Assembly: GCF_027172205.1 (NCBI RefSeq)
Contig: NC_070606.1
Span: 98,156,534-98,220,533 of the forward strand
Reading direction: 5' to 3'
Length of the DNA stretch: 64,000 bases
Source of the DNA: Podarcis raffonei
Lineage: Eukaryota > Chordata > Lepidosauria > Squamata > Lacertidae
Part shown: positions 1-12,654 of the stretch, piece by piece
Layout of the letters: each line of letters opens with the position of its first letter
Position numbering within the stretch: the stretch's first letter is position 1
Program-made: the position numbers and the translations under genes
The notes under the pieces: model-generated
The model's database searches: none
What the model saw: the letters and a program-made list of their open reading frames with translations, nothing else
What the model was told of the DNA's origin: nothing

Positions 1-355
1 GAGTGACAGCAACCAAGCATCACCCAATTCACCTCGTGGCTGAGCCATTTTAAACACGGGTCTCCCGCAGTCTAGCCTGACACGCCAATCACTGCCCCAC
101 ATTGCTTCCTTCCCAACAGCTGTTTTGCCCAGAGGCACCCACTGGAGTCTTAGCCACACATATTACCACCTAGTGCGTAGCCTAGAACTCAAAGACGTTT
201 TAACTTCCAGGGTCCTGAAGCACCTGAATAAGCCTACCATGTGTGTCAACATGCCCGATTTCTGTTGTTACTTAAAAGTATACATTTTGTAAGGCACCCA
301 ACATTCACCCCCAATAAAAGAACAGGGGCAGTGACTCTGGCACAACAGATATACG

Positions 356-745
356 ATATTCGATAACTTTATTGTCCCATACAAACCAATGAAATTGAAA
401 ATCTACATAAAACATTCAAAAACCCCTAAAAACTCTGGAATCCCATTTTAAAATACAATATACCATAGAAACTCCTTATGCTGCGTTTAGAACCAGAATT
501 GCATTTGCATAGAAACTGTTTCTCAGGCGGCTAGTCCTGGCCTTTATAACCCTGTACCTTCTTCCAGAAGGCAGAAGCTGAAAGAGATCATTTCCGGGGT
601 GCGCACTATCCTGCGCTATCTCTGCACCTGGAAGCATAGATCTGATCTAAGGTGGGAAGAGTGCACCCAATTATTCTCTCTGCAGTCTTTACAACCCTGG
701 GCAGCATTGTTTTCTCCCTGGCCTTGCAGCTCCCAAACCACACAC
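356..745 (-). mobile_element. LINE 3' end, Rex1-like (Jockey superfamily)
   Basis: The minus strand can be read as AHPGNDLFQLLPSGRRYR followed by KARTSRLRNSF, a typical end of such LINE ORFs. It finishes near a CAATAAAG tail at 365-372. 5'-truncated. Confidence 0.55.
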
Positions 746-769
746 ACAGACCATAAGTTGTCCACATAG

Positions 770-860
770 GAAGAGCCCTGCTGCAGGATCAGACCCGTGG
801 CCCATTCAGTCCAGCGTCCCGCTCTCACAGCGGCAGACCAGATGCCCAATGTGGGAAAAC
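770..860 (-). repeat. CR1/L3-like LINE 3'-end fragment
   Basis: Contains the phrase CTGCTG-GATCAGACC-CCATTCAGTCCAGC-CTCACAGC, shared in either orientation with 13453-13690, 24945-25060, 32722-32812 and 34640-34945. Confidence 0.5.
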
Positions 861-959
861 CGCCAGCAGGGCCTGAGCGAAAGAGCAACTCTTTCTGCTT
901 TTGTCTGCGGAGGCAGAGCATAGCCATCCGACCCATTAGCCACGGACGGCTCTCTCTCC

Positions 960-1960
960 TTCCCCGAGAATCGTTGGCCGCCGCCTCCTTCCTGTGGCGG
1001 TGAGTTCCCCCGGTCGACTACGCGCAGGAACTTCCCTCCGCCCTGAAGCTCCCGACGCTCAGCTTCGCGAGAAGCCCGCAAGTCATGACAGGAAGGGGGC
1101 GAGGCAGAGGGGGACAGGCCGCTCCCAAGGGGGACTCCCGCGTGGCAGGGGGTCGGGCTAGATGACCTCTGGGGGTCCCTCCCGAGCCTGCGGTTCTAGG
1201 GTTCTAAGGGCAGCGCGCAAGAGGAAGAGGAGCGGGACGAGGAGCCGGGCAGTGGAACCTCGGGCTGGGCCGGGGCTCCCGGGAAGCGGCTTCGGGCCCT
1301 GCCTGACTCAGCTGAAAAGAAGCGGCCGGGGCGGGGGGGGTTCTTGTTTCCTCCCGGCGCCGCGCATGCGCGCTCCCTCACCGGCCGAGGTGATCATGGC
1401 GTCGCGTGTCCCCCGCCGGCGTCTCCGCTGAGGGAACCGGGAAACGGCGGGTGAAAGGGGTGACGGGGGAAGACCTTCCGAGACCGGCGCTGCCTGCCCT
1501 GCTAGCCCGTGACCAAGCTCCTTCGCCGCTTCCGTCGCGTCCTCGAGCCGCCCCGGAAGTGACGTGATAACAGCGAGCCCGCGGGGCTCTTGCCACGCCC
1601 CGCATGGCTTCGAAGGCCCCGCTCTCCTCGGCAACCCGCGCACGGGGCTGCCCGCGCGGAATGCCTGCTTCGGAAGGGAAAGGCGGCGGCGAGGCCTGTG
1701 GAACCGGGAGGGGGAATCTTCCCGAGGGCAATGGGGAAGGAGGGAAAAGGCCACCGCGGGAATCGGGGCGCTATGGCAGGTCAGGCAGCGGGAGAGACAC
1801 CCAAGCGCCTCCCCGAGGACCCCTCCTTCCTTATACAGCACCTGCCTGTTCTGCTGCTCAGAACTGAAAGTCAGAGGGTCGTGGCCACGTGACCCGGTCA
1901 GGGCCTTTGGGTGCCCCCTCGCCTGCCCCTGCCATGGAGGGAACCTAGAGCATGGCTGGT
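960..1960. promoter_or_regulatory. Orphan CpG island, probable housekeeping promoter
   Basis: CpG density is high and there is no TATA box. It carries an NRF1-type palindrome GCGCATGCGC (1362-1371) and a combined ETS/CRE site CCGGAAGTGACGTGA (1553-1567). No homologous coding exon is recognised on either strand. A short minus-strand frame ending at a GTGAGG donor near 1390 is possible but unsupported. By human 3q29 order the next gene could be LMLN on the minus strand to the left; that is conjecture. Confidence 0.6.
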
Positions 1961-2061
1961 GGGGCAGCCGCCCTGGGGCAACATCCGGGGAGCTGCAATG
2001 TGTTGCAGGGCTTTGTCAGTGGTGGCCCCTCAAGAATGGAACTCGCCTTCTTGGCAGATAT

Positions 2062-2790
2062 TTTGATACGAATTTTGAGGTCTTAGATATATGTTAAATG
2101 TTCATAAGTGTACCAACCTAGCACATACATAGATCATCACAGGAAGACCGACCTGGAACCATTTTGATTTTCAAACTGTCCCAAACTGAGCAAATGTTTT
2201 CTCTAGAAGGTCAAAGGAAAATGGAAAAGCCTCCCATTGTCTTTTCCTTCACAAATCCTGACTTAAGGGTATGTCTGTGTTTGAATAGGGTGTGAGCCTG
2301 TGACCTGGCCAGGAACTAAGTATTTATCATTTCAAAAGACTAGCCAGGCTCCCCAGGAAATCCAATCAAGTAACCTGCCAGACAGGAGATAAACAAGGAC
2401 AGGAGAAAAACAACATTCAAATTTCTGTTTTAAGACCTCCTTTTCTGTGATGTAGGTATGATGTATCTGAGGGGTGGTCTTAGGTTACACCCCTTCTGTG
2501 ATGTATGTATGATGTTTCTGGGGGGTGGTCTTGATCTACAGGGCGGCAATTTCAAAAGTCTTTATAAGGCCTTGCATGCCATTTTTCTGGGTTCCTCCTC
2601 CTTTCCTGCGTGTGAGGGGAGCACCCTGTTGCAACAGATCAATAAAGATCAAGCTTACTAGCTGCTTTGCTTCTCAATATTCTCTGGTTGGCCTCTGTTA
2701 TTCTCTCCTACCAATAGGGAACCTATGTAAGGTCTCTATATGGGCTCTTGGATACCCCATAAGGGAAAAGGGCAATTTTTGTTTACAACA
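2062..2790 (+). mobile_element. Solo LTR (endogenous retrovirus-type), fossil
   Basis: Same family as 16540-17186. Carries a TATA-like TTTATAAGG, AATAAA at 2641-2646, and ends TTTACAACA. Four-base flanks ATAT match on both sides. No internal coding region. Moderately aged. Confidence 0.7.
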
Positions 2791-3374
2791 ATATGCATTG
2801 CAAAATCATACAAAAATTAAAGGTAAAGAGTCAGGAGTGTGGACAAACAAATAAATCCCTCCTTACTCTGGCGTAGTTGCCTTTGGCGATATATTTTTGT
2901 ATGGCTTTGTAGTGTGCCAGTATATCACTACCCTGTATATTGTTTGTCGATGTGCATGGCATGGCATTCATTTATTGCATTTATAGTGTATCTTTTCCTC
3001 CAAGGAGCTCAAGATGGTAAACGCCACCTCCCCATTTTATCCTTGCAGCTCGATTAGGATTTGGGGGGTTTTTTGGGGGGGGGAGATGTGCATATAACCT
3101 TTATTCTGTAAACTGCCTTGTTATACAAAACATGGTCAAGATATGCTTTAATAAAATGAATCAATATCAATGAAATAATGAGCTTCCAGGAGACAGGATT
3201 TAAGATATCAAAAATTTTTATTACATCAATTATTCCTGCATATAAAACCCACACACCAAGTTAAATGTTACATAATACTCTGGCTGCAATGACAAACTAA
3301 AACAAAACAGAAACCTAGTGCCATCATTACATTATTAAAAGGGGGGGGGGAGTGGGAGGCCGAACAGTCATATA
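2791..3374. other. Intergenic stretch without gene
   Basis: AT-rich. Around 2975-3060 there is a weak resemblance to a squamate LINE tail (CCTCCAAGGAGCTCAAG). Nothing else is recognised. Confidence 0.4.
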
Positions 3375-3655
3375 GCCAACCTGAAGCACTATGATACCTT
3401 AAACAAGCATGACTTGCCTCAAAAAAATCTGGGAGTTGTAGTTTGTTAAAAATGCTGAGAGTTGCTAGGAGGCTCCTATTTCCTTCACAGAGCTATAGTT
3501 TCAGAGTAGTTTAACAATCCCTCTTCCCAGAAAACAGAATTTTAACTTGTGAAGGCCGGTCTCCTCAGAATTCTCAGCACCCTTAACAAACAACAGCTCC
3601 CAGGAAACTTTGGGAGAAGCTACGGAAGTGGTATCATAGTGCTTTAAATGTATGG
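3375..3655. mobile_element. Foldback MITE
   Basis: Ends AAGCACTATGATACC and GGTATCATAGTGCTT are inverted repeats. Inside, GGGAGTTGTAGTTTGTTA and TAACAAACAACAGCTCCC are also inverted. Confidence 0.6.
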
Positions 3656-5093
3656 CCTGAATGTAGCCTCAGGAGTCTCTGCCTTTCTTCCCTTAATGCA
3701 CATTCTTTTGTCTTATTGTGCAATTCATGCTTTCCCACTCACTGTTCAAAACCCTTTCAAGAACACAGTGCACCTTGCCTAGCCTGAATAACTAGCATAT
3801 CAGAATTAAATACTTCTAGCACTCAAATCAATTTAGATTTGGAACATGCAAATTTATTCTAGCATAAACCTGTGTGTGCCGAACCCACTGGGCGAGACAC
3901 ACAAAGTGGAATTCCTCAGCAGGGTCAAGCAGCACAACTGATGGCAGTGTGTGTGCGCACGCACGTGTGCACCAGGACTTTGTCGATGAGCTCACTCCTG
4001 ATTTGCAGGGAGTTTGAGTCAGCTTCTCCATATGGATCAATAGCTACAAGAATCTGTAGCGATTGTGAATTTTGTTCAACAGATTAATGGTTGGAACAAC
4101 TTAATTCATGGTTAGTGCAACTAAAACATTAGTTGCTTTCATCTGCTTTGTAATACACTTAAGTTTTGGGGTTTGACAAAAATAAAAATGGCATGACTCT
4201 TTTCGTACAGGCAGATTAAACCTTTGAAATGGACACTTGAGTTTGATGGCGGTTCGGTTACATTATGAAGCATAGCAGCAGCTCTTTCGAACGAGCTAGT
4301 TGTGTGGTTGCCATATTTTTTTGTTGGCAGGGCTCCTGTGCCTTTGACACCTGCAAGGACAGGTAGAAATAAAGCTGGGCTGGTTTTCCATCACTACAGA
4401 AAGCAAGGAGAAGTTTTATCTGGTTGGTTTCTGTGTGTGCACACTCTTTGTGCAACTAGTAAGACAAACAGGAATCCTGTTAGTGTGGAGGTAGCAAGTG
4501 GAAGCACTCTCTGCTGGGCTTGGCAGCCTTGTTCTAGATCTGTTTGCATGGCAGTTGGAGGCAGGAAGAGTCCTGCCAAATTCGGCCGTGACGCCCAAAT
4601 CCTTACACATACAGGCACACTCAGCATCTGGACCTATTGAGCTGTGCAGGAACAAAAAAACAACAACACCCTTCTACAAGAGGGGCGACTGTTCAAATTC
4701 AATTCCTCAGGTATGCATTGGAGAGCTTTTTGGACTGGGGTCCTCCTTAACCCACCTTCACCCTTCCACATTCCCTCATTTCAACTTGCACTGTCTTACT
4801 TGCGCTACTTACCCTCCTCTTGAGGTAGGCAAATGTTATCCTATTTCAGCACGTTAAAGACAACTGAGGTACAGAGGAAACCAAAGGGACAGACCTGCAA
4901 TTCAGGGGCAGAAGAGGCTGACTTTCCTGAGCCATGCTGCTGTTCACTGCAGGACTGGGAGATATTCCAGCCTGGGGACTTTCAGATATTTTGAACTACA
5001 ACCCCCATCAACCACAGCCAACGTGAAGGTAAGTATTCAGGAGTATTTGTGGTCCGCTGTTCACCCTGAGGGTCCTAGGGTCGACAGATAATA
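3656..5093. other. Intergenic stretch without gene
   Basis: No splice-supported frame, repeat family or RNA gene was recognised. 4955-5000 resembles short MITE-derived text (AACTACAACCCCCATCA). Confidence 0.4.
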
Positions 5094-5422
5094 CAGGGGT
5101 CGGAAAAGTTTTTGTGGCTTGGGCCGGTTCACGGTCCCACAGACGCCGCAGTGAGCCGGAGTGTGCACGCACGCATGCACAAACGCTATTTTCGGCGCTC
5201 CTTCTGGCGCGGAGGAGGCGTGCACAGCTTTCCATTGGCTGCAGGACCTTCCTGCAGCCAATGGGAAGCCAGCCAGTGTCGTGGAAGGCGGTCCCCGCTC
5301 TGCTTTGTATCGGTTTAGCGCAGCGCACGGGAGCCGACCAAACGGGCGGCAGGGGTCCATAGGCCGGTTAAATGACCCCCATGGGCTGCTTGTGGCCATG
5401 GGCCTTAGGTTGCCGACCCCTG
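5094..5422. mobile_element. Non-autonomous hAT element
   Basis: TIRs CAGGGGTCGG and CCGACCCCTG. 8-bp flanks AGATAATA and ACATAATA differ at one base. Contains an internal hairpin (about 5229-5270, TTCCATTGGCTGCAGGA arms). No transposase. Confidence 0.85.
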
Positions 5423-6016
5423 ACATAATACATCGAAACCGAAAATCAACAATTTAAAATGGACAGCCTAAGAACAGCAGACAAAACCAGCAGTTGTAGT
5501 CCAAAAAATCTGGAAGGCTGCAGATTGGAGCTGGCTATCCCAAGGCACGCTTTGCAAATGAAAAGACCCAACACAGCCAACAGCTATGGACAGCGGCCCG
5601 TCAGCGTCTCCTAGTCGTCAATGCCTCCATGGAATTTGTAAGGCAGAGGGCACAATGGCCGACTGGAGTTTGGCCTGGCCAACAAGTGCCAGCAACCCTA
5701 TCGCCAATTTTGTGATGTTTCTCTCCCTCTCAGAAGTCTCTAATGGAGGTCAGAGAAAGAACTCTGCTCTGCTGTCACCATCGGTTTAAAAATGGTTAAC
5801 ATGGGTGATGTTGGCTGCAAAGGAATTTCCGAGGCTTTACTTTTCTGCAGAGTTTTCCCCCTCCCCGTTTTGTGAAGTTCATTAGCAGCAATGAATAGAT
5901 GCCAGCTGAAAATACATTTAGCATTAGGCAAGCTTGGCAGTTTCAAAGCTTTTAGCTATGCTTACGAAATACAAGGAGACCAAACACGCTAAATTAGGTC
6001 ACTCTTTAGTCTAGGG
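5423..6016. other. Intergenic stretch without gene
   Basis: Only short MITE-like text (AGTTGTAGTCCAAAA near 5493) is recognised. Confidence 0.35.
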
Positions 6017-6423
6017 CACGGGTGTCAAACACAAGGCCCGCGGGCCAAATCCGGCCCGCCAGACCTTGTCATGTGGCCCGTGTAGCCGCCGCCGGCCGCC
6101 AGCCTTCACCTTTTATTCTCGCTTTTTTTTTTTTTTGACACAAGAAAGCCACCTCTTCAGCGCATGCGCGGCAGCCTACAAGCCAGAGAACGTCTGCCCT
6201 CGAGCGGCGCCGGCCGTTCTACACAGGAAACCTCCACTTTACATGCATTCAGGAAACCTCCACTTGTTTTTATATTGAGCGCATGCCATCCTGTGATGTG
6301 ACAGATCCAACCGCTGCCTGAACCCTTCTCTCCTGTACTGTAAGTCCTACAGATACAACCGGCCCTTTCAGGGTGACCAAACTGCTGATGCGGCCCCCGA
6401 TGAATTTGAGTTAGACACCCCTG
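6017..6423. mobile_element. Non-autonomous hAT element with perfect 8-bp TSD
   Basis: Ends CACGGGTGTCAAAC and TTAGACACCCCTG. Flanked by identical GTCTAGGG at 6009-6016 and 6424-6431. The intact TSD suggests a fairly recent insertion. Confidence 0.88.
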
Positions 6424-8183
6424 GTCTAGGGCATCGGAGGAAACGTTCCAATACAAACTGAAAATGTGCCAATGCATTAAGCCTAAGTTGCACAAGAACG
6501 CTTCCCCTGAAAGTTTTGTCAATTCTAGATTTTCCAGAAAGCCCCCCTTACAGGTTAATTAACATAAATCGATATAATCTCCAGCCCCATCAGAGTTTTA
6601 TAGAGAACCCAGAGAGACAAAATAGCAACTAAGGCAAAACAGAAACAGAAACATCAGTCAAACTTGATATTTAGGCTGCAACGCACGCTTACTGCAGAAC
6701 AGGGCCCACTGAACTCCTACAGAGGGTTGCACTGTAAAACTTGCAGAACCCATCAGGTTAAAAGAATCAATTAACTGAGTTCTAATACTGAGGAACACAA
6801 TCGCTGTGTTCTTTACTGAAAGGTACACATCACATATGATGGGCTGCAGCTGTTTGGAATTTTAGTGTGTCTTGCTACTGTTGCAATTTTATATTATGGA
6901 CTATTCACAAGATTATTTAAAAAAAAAAACAACCCACATGTCTATAGTACAAACAGTTCACAGTGAATTTTGAAATGTTAGGCCAGGAGAAGAACTGCCT
7001 TTTGGAATAATGGTCTATCCAGGATCCCAAGTAAAGCATGTCAAACAGCTTCATTGCCAAAAATAATTGATTATTTCCTCTCTCCTTCTGTGCTGTGCTT
7101 TCAGCTCTGGACCCCCCATGTCGGAAAAGGCACCTGTTACAGGAAAAGGCACCCGTTACAGCAACAAGGCCTTTCTAAAGACAGTCAGTGCTTGCAGTGC
7201 AAAAGAAAGTCCAACAAAGCTTTCTAATGGAACTGTTTTGTGCAGAAGAGGGCGACAATTTTCTTCCAGTAGAAACAAGATTCTTGGGCATTTAATGGGT
7301 GACAGGTTTTGGGGGCTCCATCACATTCTTGTGAATATTGGGGGGCTTTTTTGGCTAAGCTCTACTACTGTTTCCTGCTCCTGCAGGCCAGTCCCTAGAA
7401 CACCCTGGCTTGGGAGAATTGTAGGACAATTGCAGGACAGGAGGACAGATTGCAAAAGGAACCCTTCTAGGAATGCTCTCCCAGGATGAGAGTAGATGCA
7501 AAATATATACGTTGGGCTCCGTTTACTGCAAATGTACTTTGGACTCTAACCGTACTAGATCCAGAATACAATACAACTGTTATCACAACCACAGAGAAGA
7601 GGCAAGCAACAGCTGCCCAGATTTCTACATACTCCACTTAGAATCTGGTCAGATCCTCTTTGCGATGGCAAGCACAGTTTTAAAAAAAGCAGCACCAGAA
7701 TCGTTCCTCTTTTTCCTCCCAAGCACAATAAATTCAGGCCATAAATACTTCCTCACCAGACATTTCACATTTGAAGGTAGTTATTTCCCAAATAAGGCAA
7801 TTAAAACAATTACCCCAAAAATGAGAAGCCACTGTTAGTAATGGCAATATGCTCACTGACTAGAGGACAATGCCCGCCACTTTGCGTGAAAATGACACAG
7901 CCTTTTGAGTGGGAACCTCAAGGATTTGATGTAGTTCCCATGTAATTCTTGAGGCTGAAGAGGTCCCCATCTTCACTTGGCTGAGATTAAGCAGAGCTGC
8001 TTCTGGGCTTCTGCTACGAAGTTTCTTGGGATCAAACAAAGGCGAAGTAGCTCCTTTAAAAGAGCCAACAGATGCTTCCCCCCCCCAAAAAAAATCAGCC
8101 CTTGATGCTTTTCCTACAAGGCAAATAAAGGGCAGCTCCTTCAGTCCGATATAGCAGCAAAGAGAAGGTTCCTCCCGGACTTC
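6424..8183. other. Region downstream of the C2orf72-like gene
   Basis: No recognisable repeat or conserved frame. Part is probably 3' UTR of the C2orf72-like gene (minus strand), but I found no convincing AATAAA on that strand close to its stop. Confidence 0.35.
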
Positions 8184-8275
8184 TTAAGTGGCCGCGACTC
8201 CACAGGCCTCTTCACAGTTCCCGTTGGGCTCCATGTTGGTCAAAGATACACCTTCTTCTGGGTCTTGCAGGGCAT
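8184..8275 (-). CDS. C2orf72-like terminal coding exon
   Basis: A long C-rich pyrimidine tract and a TAG acceptor precede the exon. Its first two bases complete an Asp codon, and it encodes 29 further residues (including DPEEGVSLT and EPNGNCEEACG) before a TAA stop at 8186-8184. Confidence 0.72.
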
Positions 8276-11200
8276 CTACGTTGGGGGGGGGGAGGAAAAC
8301 CAATTTAGAGCGTCTCAGTTACAAACTGAAGACCATCATGGTTTCCAGTCAAAATGAAGCCAAGGAACTGAAAGGGGGAGCATTTTAACGTGGCGCTGAA
8401 AATATTTTAGGCTATTTGACAAATGTAGGTTGCAGTTATCTGCACTCTTGACCTTGAAGGGTAATTGAACGCAGAAAGTAGCAAGACGCAGAATTGCACG
8501 GTTTCATCAGCAGAATGTCCTCCCTCCATGCATCCCCTAAATTTTTCTGGCAAGCAGAGCCGTCTTTCCCATAGGGCTTAGTGGTGCATTGCGCCAGGGC
8601 GCTGGCCTCTCAGGGGCACCCTAGCGACTGGGGGAGCTGCGCGGCTTTGATGGCAGCCTCCCCTTTCCCTGCACGCCCACCAGCTGCGCCCCGCCAACTA
8701 TATGGCTGGTGGGCATGCAGCTTCCTTCCCAAGCCTCCGCAGGAGGAGAGCGATTCCTGCAGAGGTCATTGTCCTCCTCCTGCTTCCTGGCAAAAGGCAG
8801 CACACAGCCTTCCTGGGCTGCCTTCTTGGGCGCCCCGACACCGGAGAGCATGTCCGCCAGCACATTTTCCTGCTTGATTGCTGCCGCCACACCAGGGATC
8901 GGGGCAGTGGGGAAGGCAGAGGACATTTTCTACCACCCCCTCCCTTGTTTTGGAGTTGCCAAGGGGGCGCCGGAGGAATCTTTGCACCACAGAACCGGAT
9001 ATGCTTAAGACGGCCCTGCTGGCAAACTCTCTCCCCCCCAAAAAAACTCTCTGTACACATTCCTGTTTGCAGATATCTTTCTTAAACCTCAGCAGCAGCA
9101 CCTAAATTGGCACACAGTCCCAGACACCATGGGGGCTAGGAACTTTAGTAAAGGTAAAGGGACCCCTGACCATTAGGTCCAGTCGTGACCGACTCTGGGG
9201 CCACCGTCAGGGCCAGATTTAGGTTTGATGAGGCCCTAAGCTACTGATGGTAACGGGGCCCTTTATACCTCAAGTTGCCCTTTGAGAACAACAATTGTCA
9301 CTGTTTTTTTTGTTAAATATATGCTATACGGTCATTAGGTCATTAGATACCTAATAGGTATCTCAAGCCATTTGCACATAACAAAATATGTACTTTATCA
9401 AAGTAATTGTTTTTTATCTTATATTTTGGAAATGTAAAGTAAAGGGACCCCTGACCATTAGGTCTAGCTGTGACTGACTCTGGGGTTGCAGCGCTCATCT
9501 CGCTTTATTGGCCGAGGGAGCCGGTGTACAGCTTCCGGGTCATGTGGCCAACATGACTAATTCGCTTCTGGTGAACCAGAGCGGCGCATGGAAACGAAGT
9601 TTACCTTCCCACCGGAGCGGTACCTATTTATCTACTTGCACTTTGACGTGCTTTCGAACTGCTAGGTTGGCAGGAGCAGGGACCGAGCAGCGGGAGCTCA
9701 CCCCGTCGCAGGGATTCGAACCGCCGAACTTCTGATCGGCAAGCCCTAGGCTCTGTGGTTTAACCCACAGCGCCACAGGGTTTCAAACCAAAATCAGGAA
9801 TCTAATTCTGGACTCCACATGGGATGACACCCGTGTAACAAAAGTTGCGACGGATCAGCCGTCGGATCCCAAGAGCTGCCTCCTTTACTGCACCACAGAG
9901 CCCTCAAGCAGACCTGACCTTCGCTGGAGCTGCTGGGTGCTGCGTCCGAACGCCCTTCCTTCCGCCGACTCCTCCGAGCCCAAGGGATGCACTGCAGGAA
10001 GGCAGGGATCCTCTGCTTCTTGGCTTCCACCCCGTCTTTGGAATGAAGAAGAGAGCAAGAGGTCAGGCCAGATGTACAAAGCGCAAACCTCCCGGCAGAT
10101 GGGATAATCTGGCTCAGGAAGATCTGCTTTGCCAAATCTGGAGTAACACTCCAGAACCCCCAGGGGCAGTTAAGGTGTCCTGAAGCGCAAGAAGAGTCCT
10201 GGGGGATGAAGAGAGTGGCTCATCCTGCTCTCAGAGCTGCCGGTCAGATGCCCCTGGGGCAGGTGAAAGCAGGAACTGAGTGCTTTCCTTTAAGGTCCTA
10301 AACGGCCTCGGTCCTGTATCCCTGAAGGAGCATCTCCACCCCCTTCGTTCTGCCCGGACACTGAGATCCAGCGCTGAGGGCCTTCTGGCGGTTCCCTCAC
10401 TGCGAGAAGTGAGGTTACAGGGAACCAGGCAGAAGGCCTTCTCGGTGGTGGCGCCCGCCCTGTAGAACGCCCTCCCAGCAGATGTCAAGGAAATAAACAA
10501 CGACCTGACATTAAAAGACATCTGAAGGTGGCCCTGTTTAGGGAAGTTTTTAATGTCTGATGCTGTATTGTTTTTAATATTCGGTTGGAAGCCACCCAGA
10601 GTGGCTGGGGAAACCCAGCCAGATGGGCGGGGTATAAATAATAAAACATTATTATTATTATTATATTATTATTATGCATGAGCACTCAGGCCATTTGTGA
10701 TTCCAGGGACAGCGCCTCCAACAGCAGAGGGAGAACACAGCCATTGTAGCTGCATAGATTCATGGGAGTAGTTGTTTGGGGGGGGAGCTGAACTACCTAG
10801 GTGCATCTCCTAAAAAAAAAAGCTCAAAATTTTTGGGGGACCCCCTAGAAGAAGCTCAACAACTTTGGCTCCCTCCCTGCAAAAAGTCCTGTTGCCTAAT
10901 CCTTTAAAGCCATCCAGGCTGGTGGCTATCTCTCCACAGCCCCAAATCATAGAATCATATAATTGTAGAGTTGGAAGGGACCCCTCGGGGTCATCTAGTC
11001 CAACCCCCTGCACTGCAGGAATCTCAGCTAAAGCATCCCTGACAGATCGAACCTCTGCTTAAAAACCTCCAAGGAAGGAGAGTCCACAACGTCCATTCCA
11101 CTTTGAAACAGCTCTCACCGTCACAATGTTTTTCCTGGTGTTTAGTCGGAATCTCCTTTCTTGTGACTCGAAGCCACGGGTTCGAGTCCTACCCGCCAGA

Positions 11201-12598
11201 GCAGGAGAAAACAAGCTTCCTCCCTCCTCCATGTGACAGCCCTTTAGATATTTGGAGATGGCTATCATATCTCCTCTTTGTCTCCTATTTCCCAGGCTAA
11301 ACATACCCAGCTCCTTCAACCGTTCCTCATCAGGCTTGGTTTCCAGGCCCTTCATCATCTTGGTCTGCACACCTTCCAGCTTGTCAACATCCTCCTTAAA
11401 TGCTGTAACCTTTCCCCATAGGGGAGCTGCTCCTGCCTCTTGGATCATTTTGGGTGCCCTCTTCTGGGGCCCAAAGCAAACCTGCCCAGAAAAGAGGCTG
11501 CCAGCTGTATCTCTGTGTACAATCCCCGGAGCAGGGAAGCCAGACTAGAAACATTGTAAAAAGGTAAAAACCCTACTGGGAAATGATTTACAATGAATTG
11601 AAGAAAATGTTGCAAATAACTTTTGTAAAAAACCCCAGAAGTCTTCTTGTTAGGTATTTTAGGTCAAGACATACCAAAAGAAAAGAGGACTGTTTTCATG
11701 TATGCCACTACAGCAGCGAGAATGTTGATTGCACAAAATTGGAGGACTAAATACCAACTAAAGAACAACGGCAAGAGAAGTTGATGAACTATGCAGAACT
11801 GGCAAAAATGACAGACAGATTAAGAGACAAAAGACAACAGAGGCTTTGAAAAAGACTGGGAACCATTCATATTATATTTGCAGGAACAAAGAAAGGCAAT
11901 AGACTTGATGGCAGGATTTAAATAAACATCCACATTATTAGCATCAGAAAATGGTGGGAAGATAGTGAAATACAATGATGTATTTACTTTTATTTTTATG
12001 TTTTTAGGCTTGATGTTATGTTATTAATAACTTTTTCTGTTGAAAGATGGCAAAGCGGGTGAAAATAGAAATAAACCAGAAGTGGAAGTTGAGGGAAGCC
12101 TTGGAGGGGAGGGAGGGAGGGAGGAAGATATAGTAAACGTTGAGAATTTGAGATGTATGTAATGAATGAAAAAGACTAAAATTTTAAAAAAGACTATAAA
12201 CATCACCGGGGGCGGGGGGGGGAGAGGCAGGCAGGTGCATGCTTCTGCTTCTCTCAGAGTAAGTGCTACTGAACTCACTGGGAAAGTGAGTAAAGATGCG
12301 TGGGATTTGGGCCCAGCGGAAAGAAACAAGATACCTATCCTCTTTGCAGCTGAGGCGGCCTGGAATGACCCCAGGGTCACCTTTAAGAGCCTGGGAGATT
12401 AGCAGTCTCAGTCCTGGAGGATTAGAGGAGTTTGGCAGCCAAGGATGTGGCTGGAGGGGCCGGAAGGCAGTTAGCGGAGCAAGGGAACTGCAAACCTGCC
12501 CTGAGAAGCGGAATCTCAAGGCCAAGTCCTTCTTCATGCAACACATGATTAATCTATGGAACTCCCTGCCCCTGGAGGAGCTACCAACCAAGATGGCT

Positions 12599-12654
<56 letters not shown>

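Noticed and set aside
1162-2097. Open frames in the CpG island on both strands
   Set aside because: High GC lowers stop frequency. No conserved block and no phase-consistent partner exon.
8581-9105. Several 100-residue frames
   Set aside because: They lie inside the hAT element at 8555-9018 and lack transposase motifs.
9436-9782. Possible tRNA gene (B-box GGTTCGAATCC)
   Set aside because: The tRNA-like head belongs to a Sauria SINE and does not fold as a full tRNA; the same applies to the heads near 30280 and 62810.
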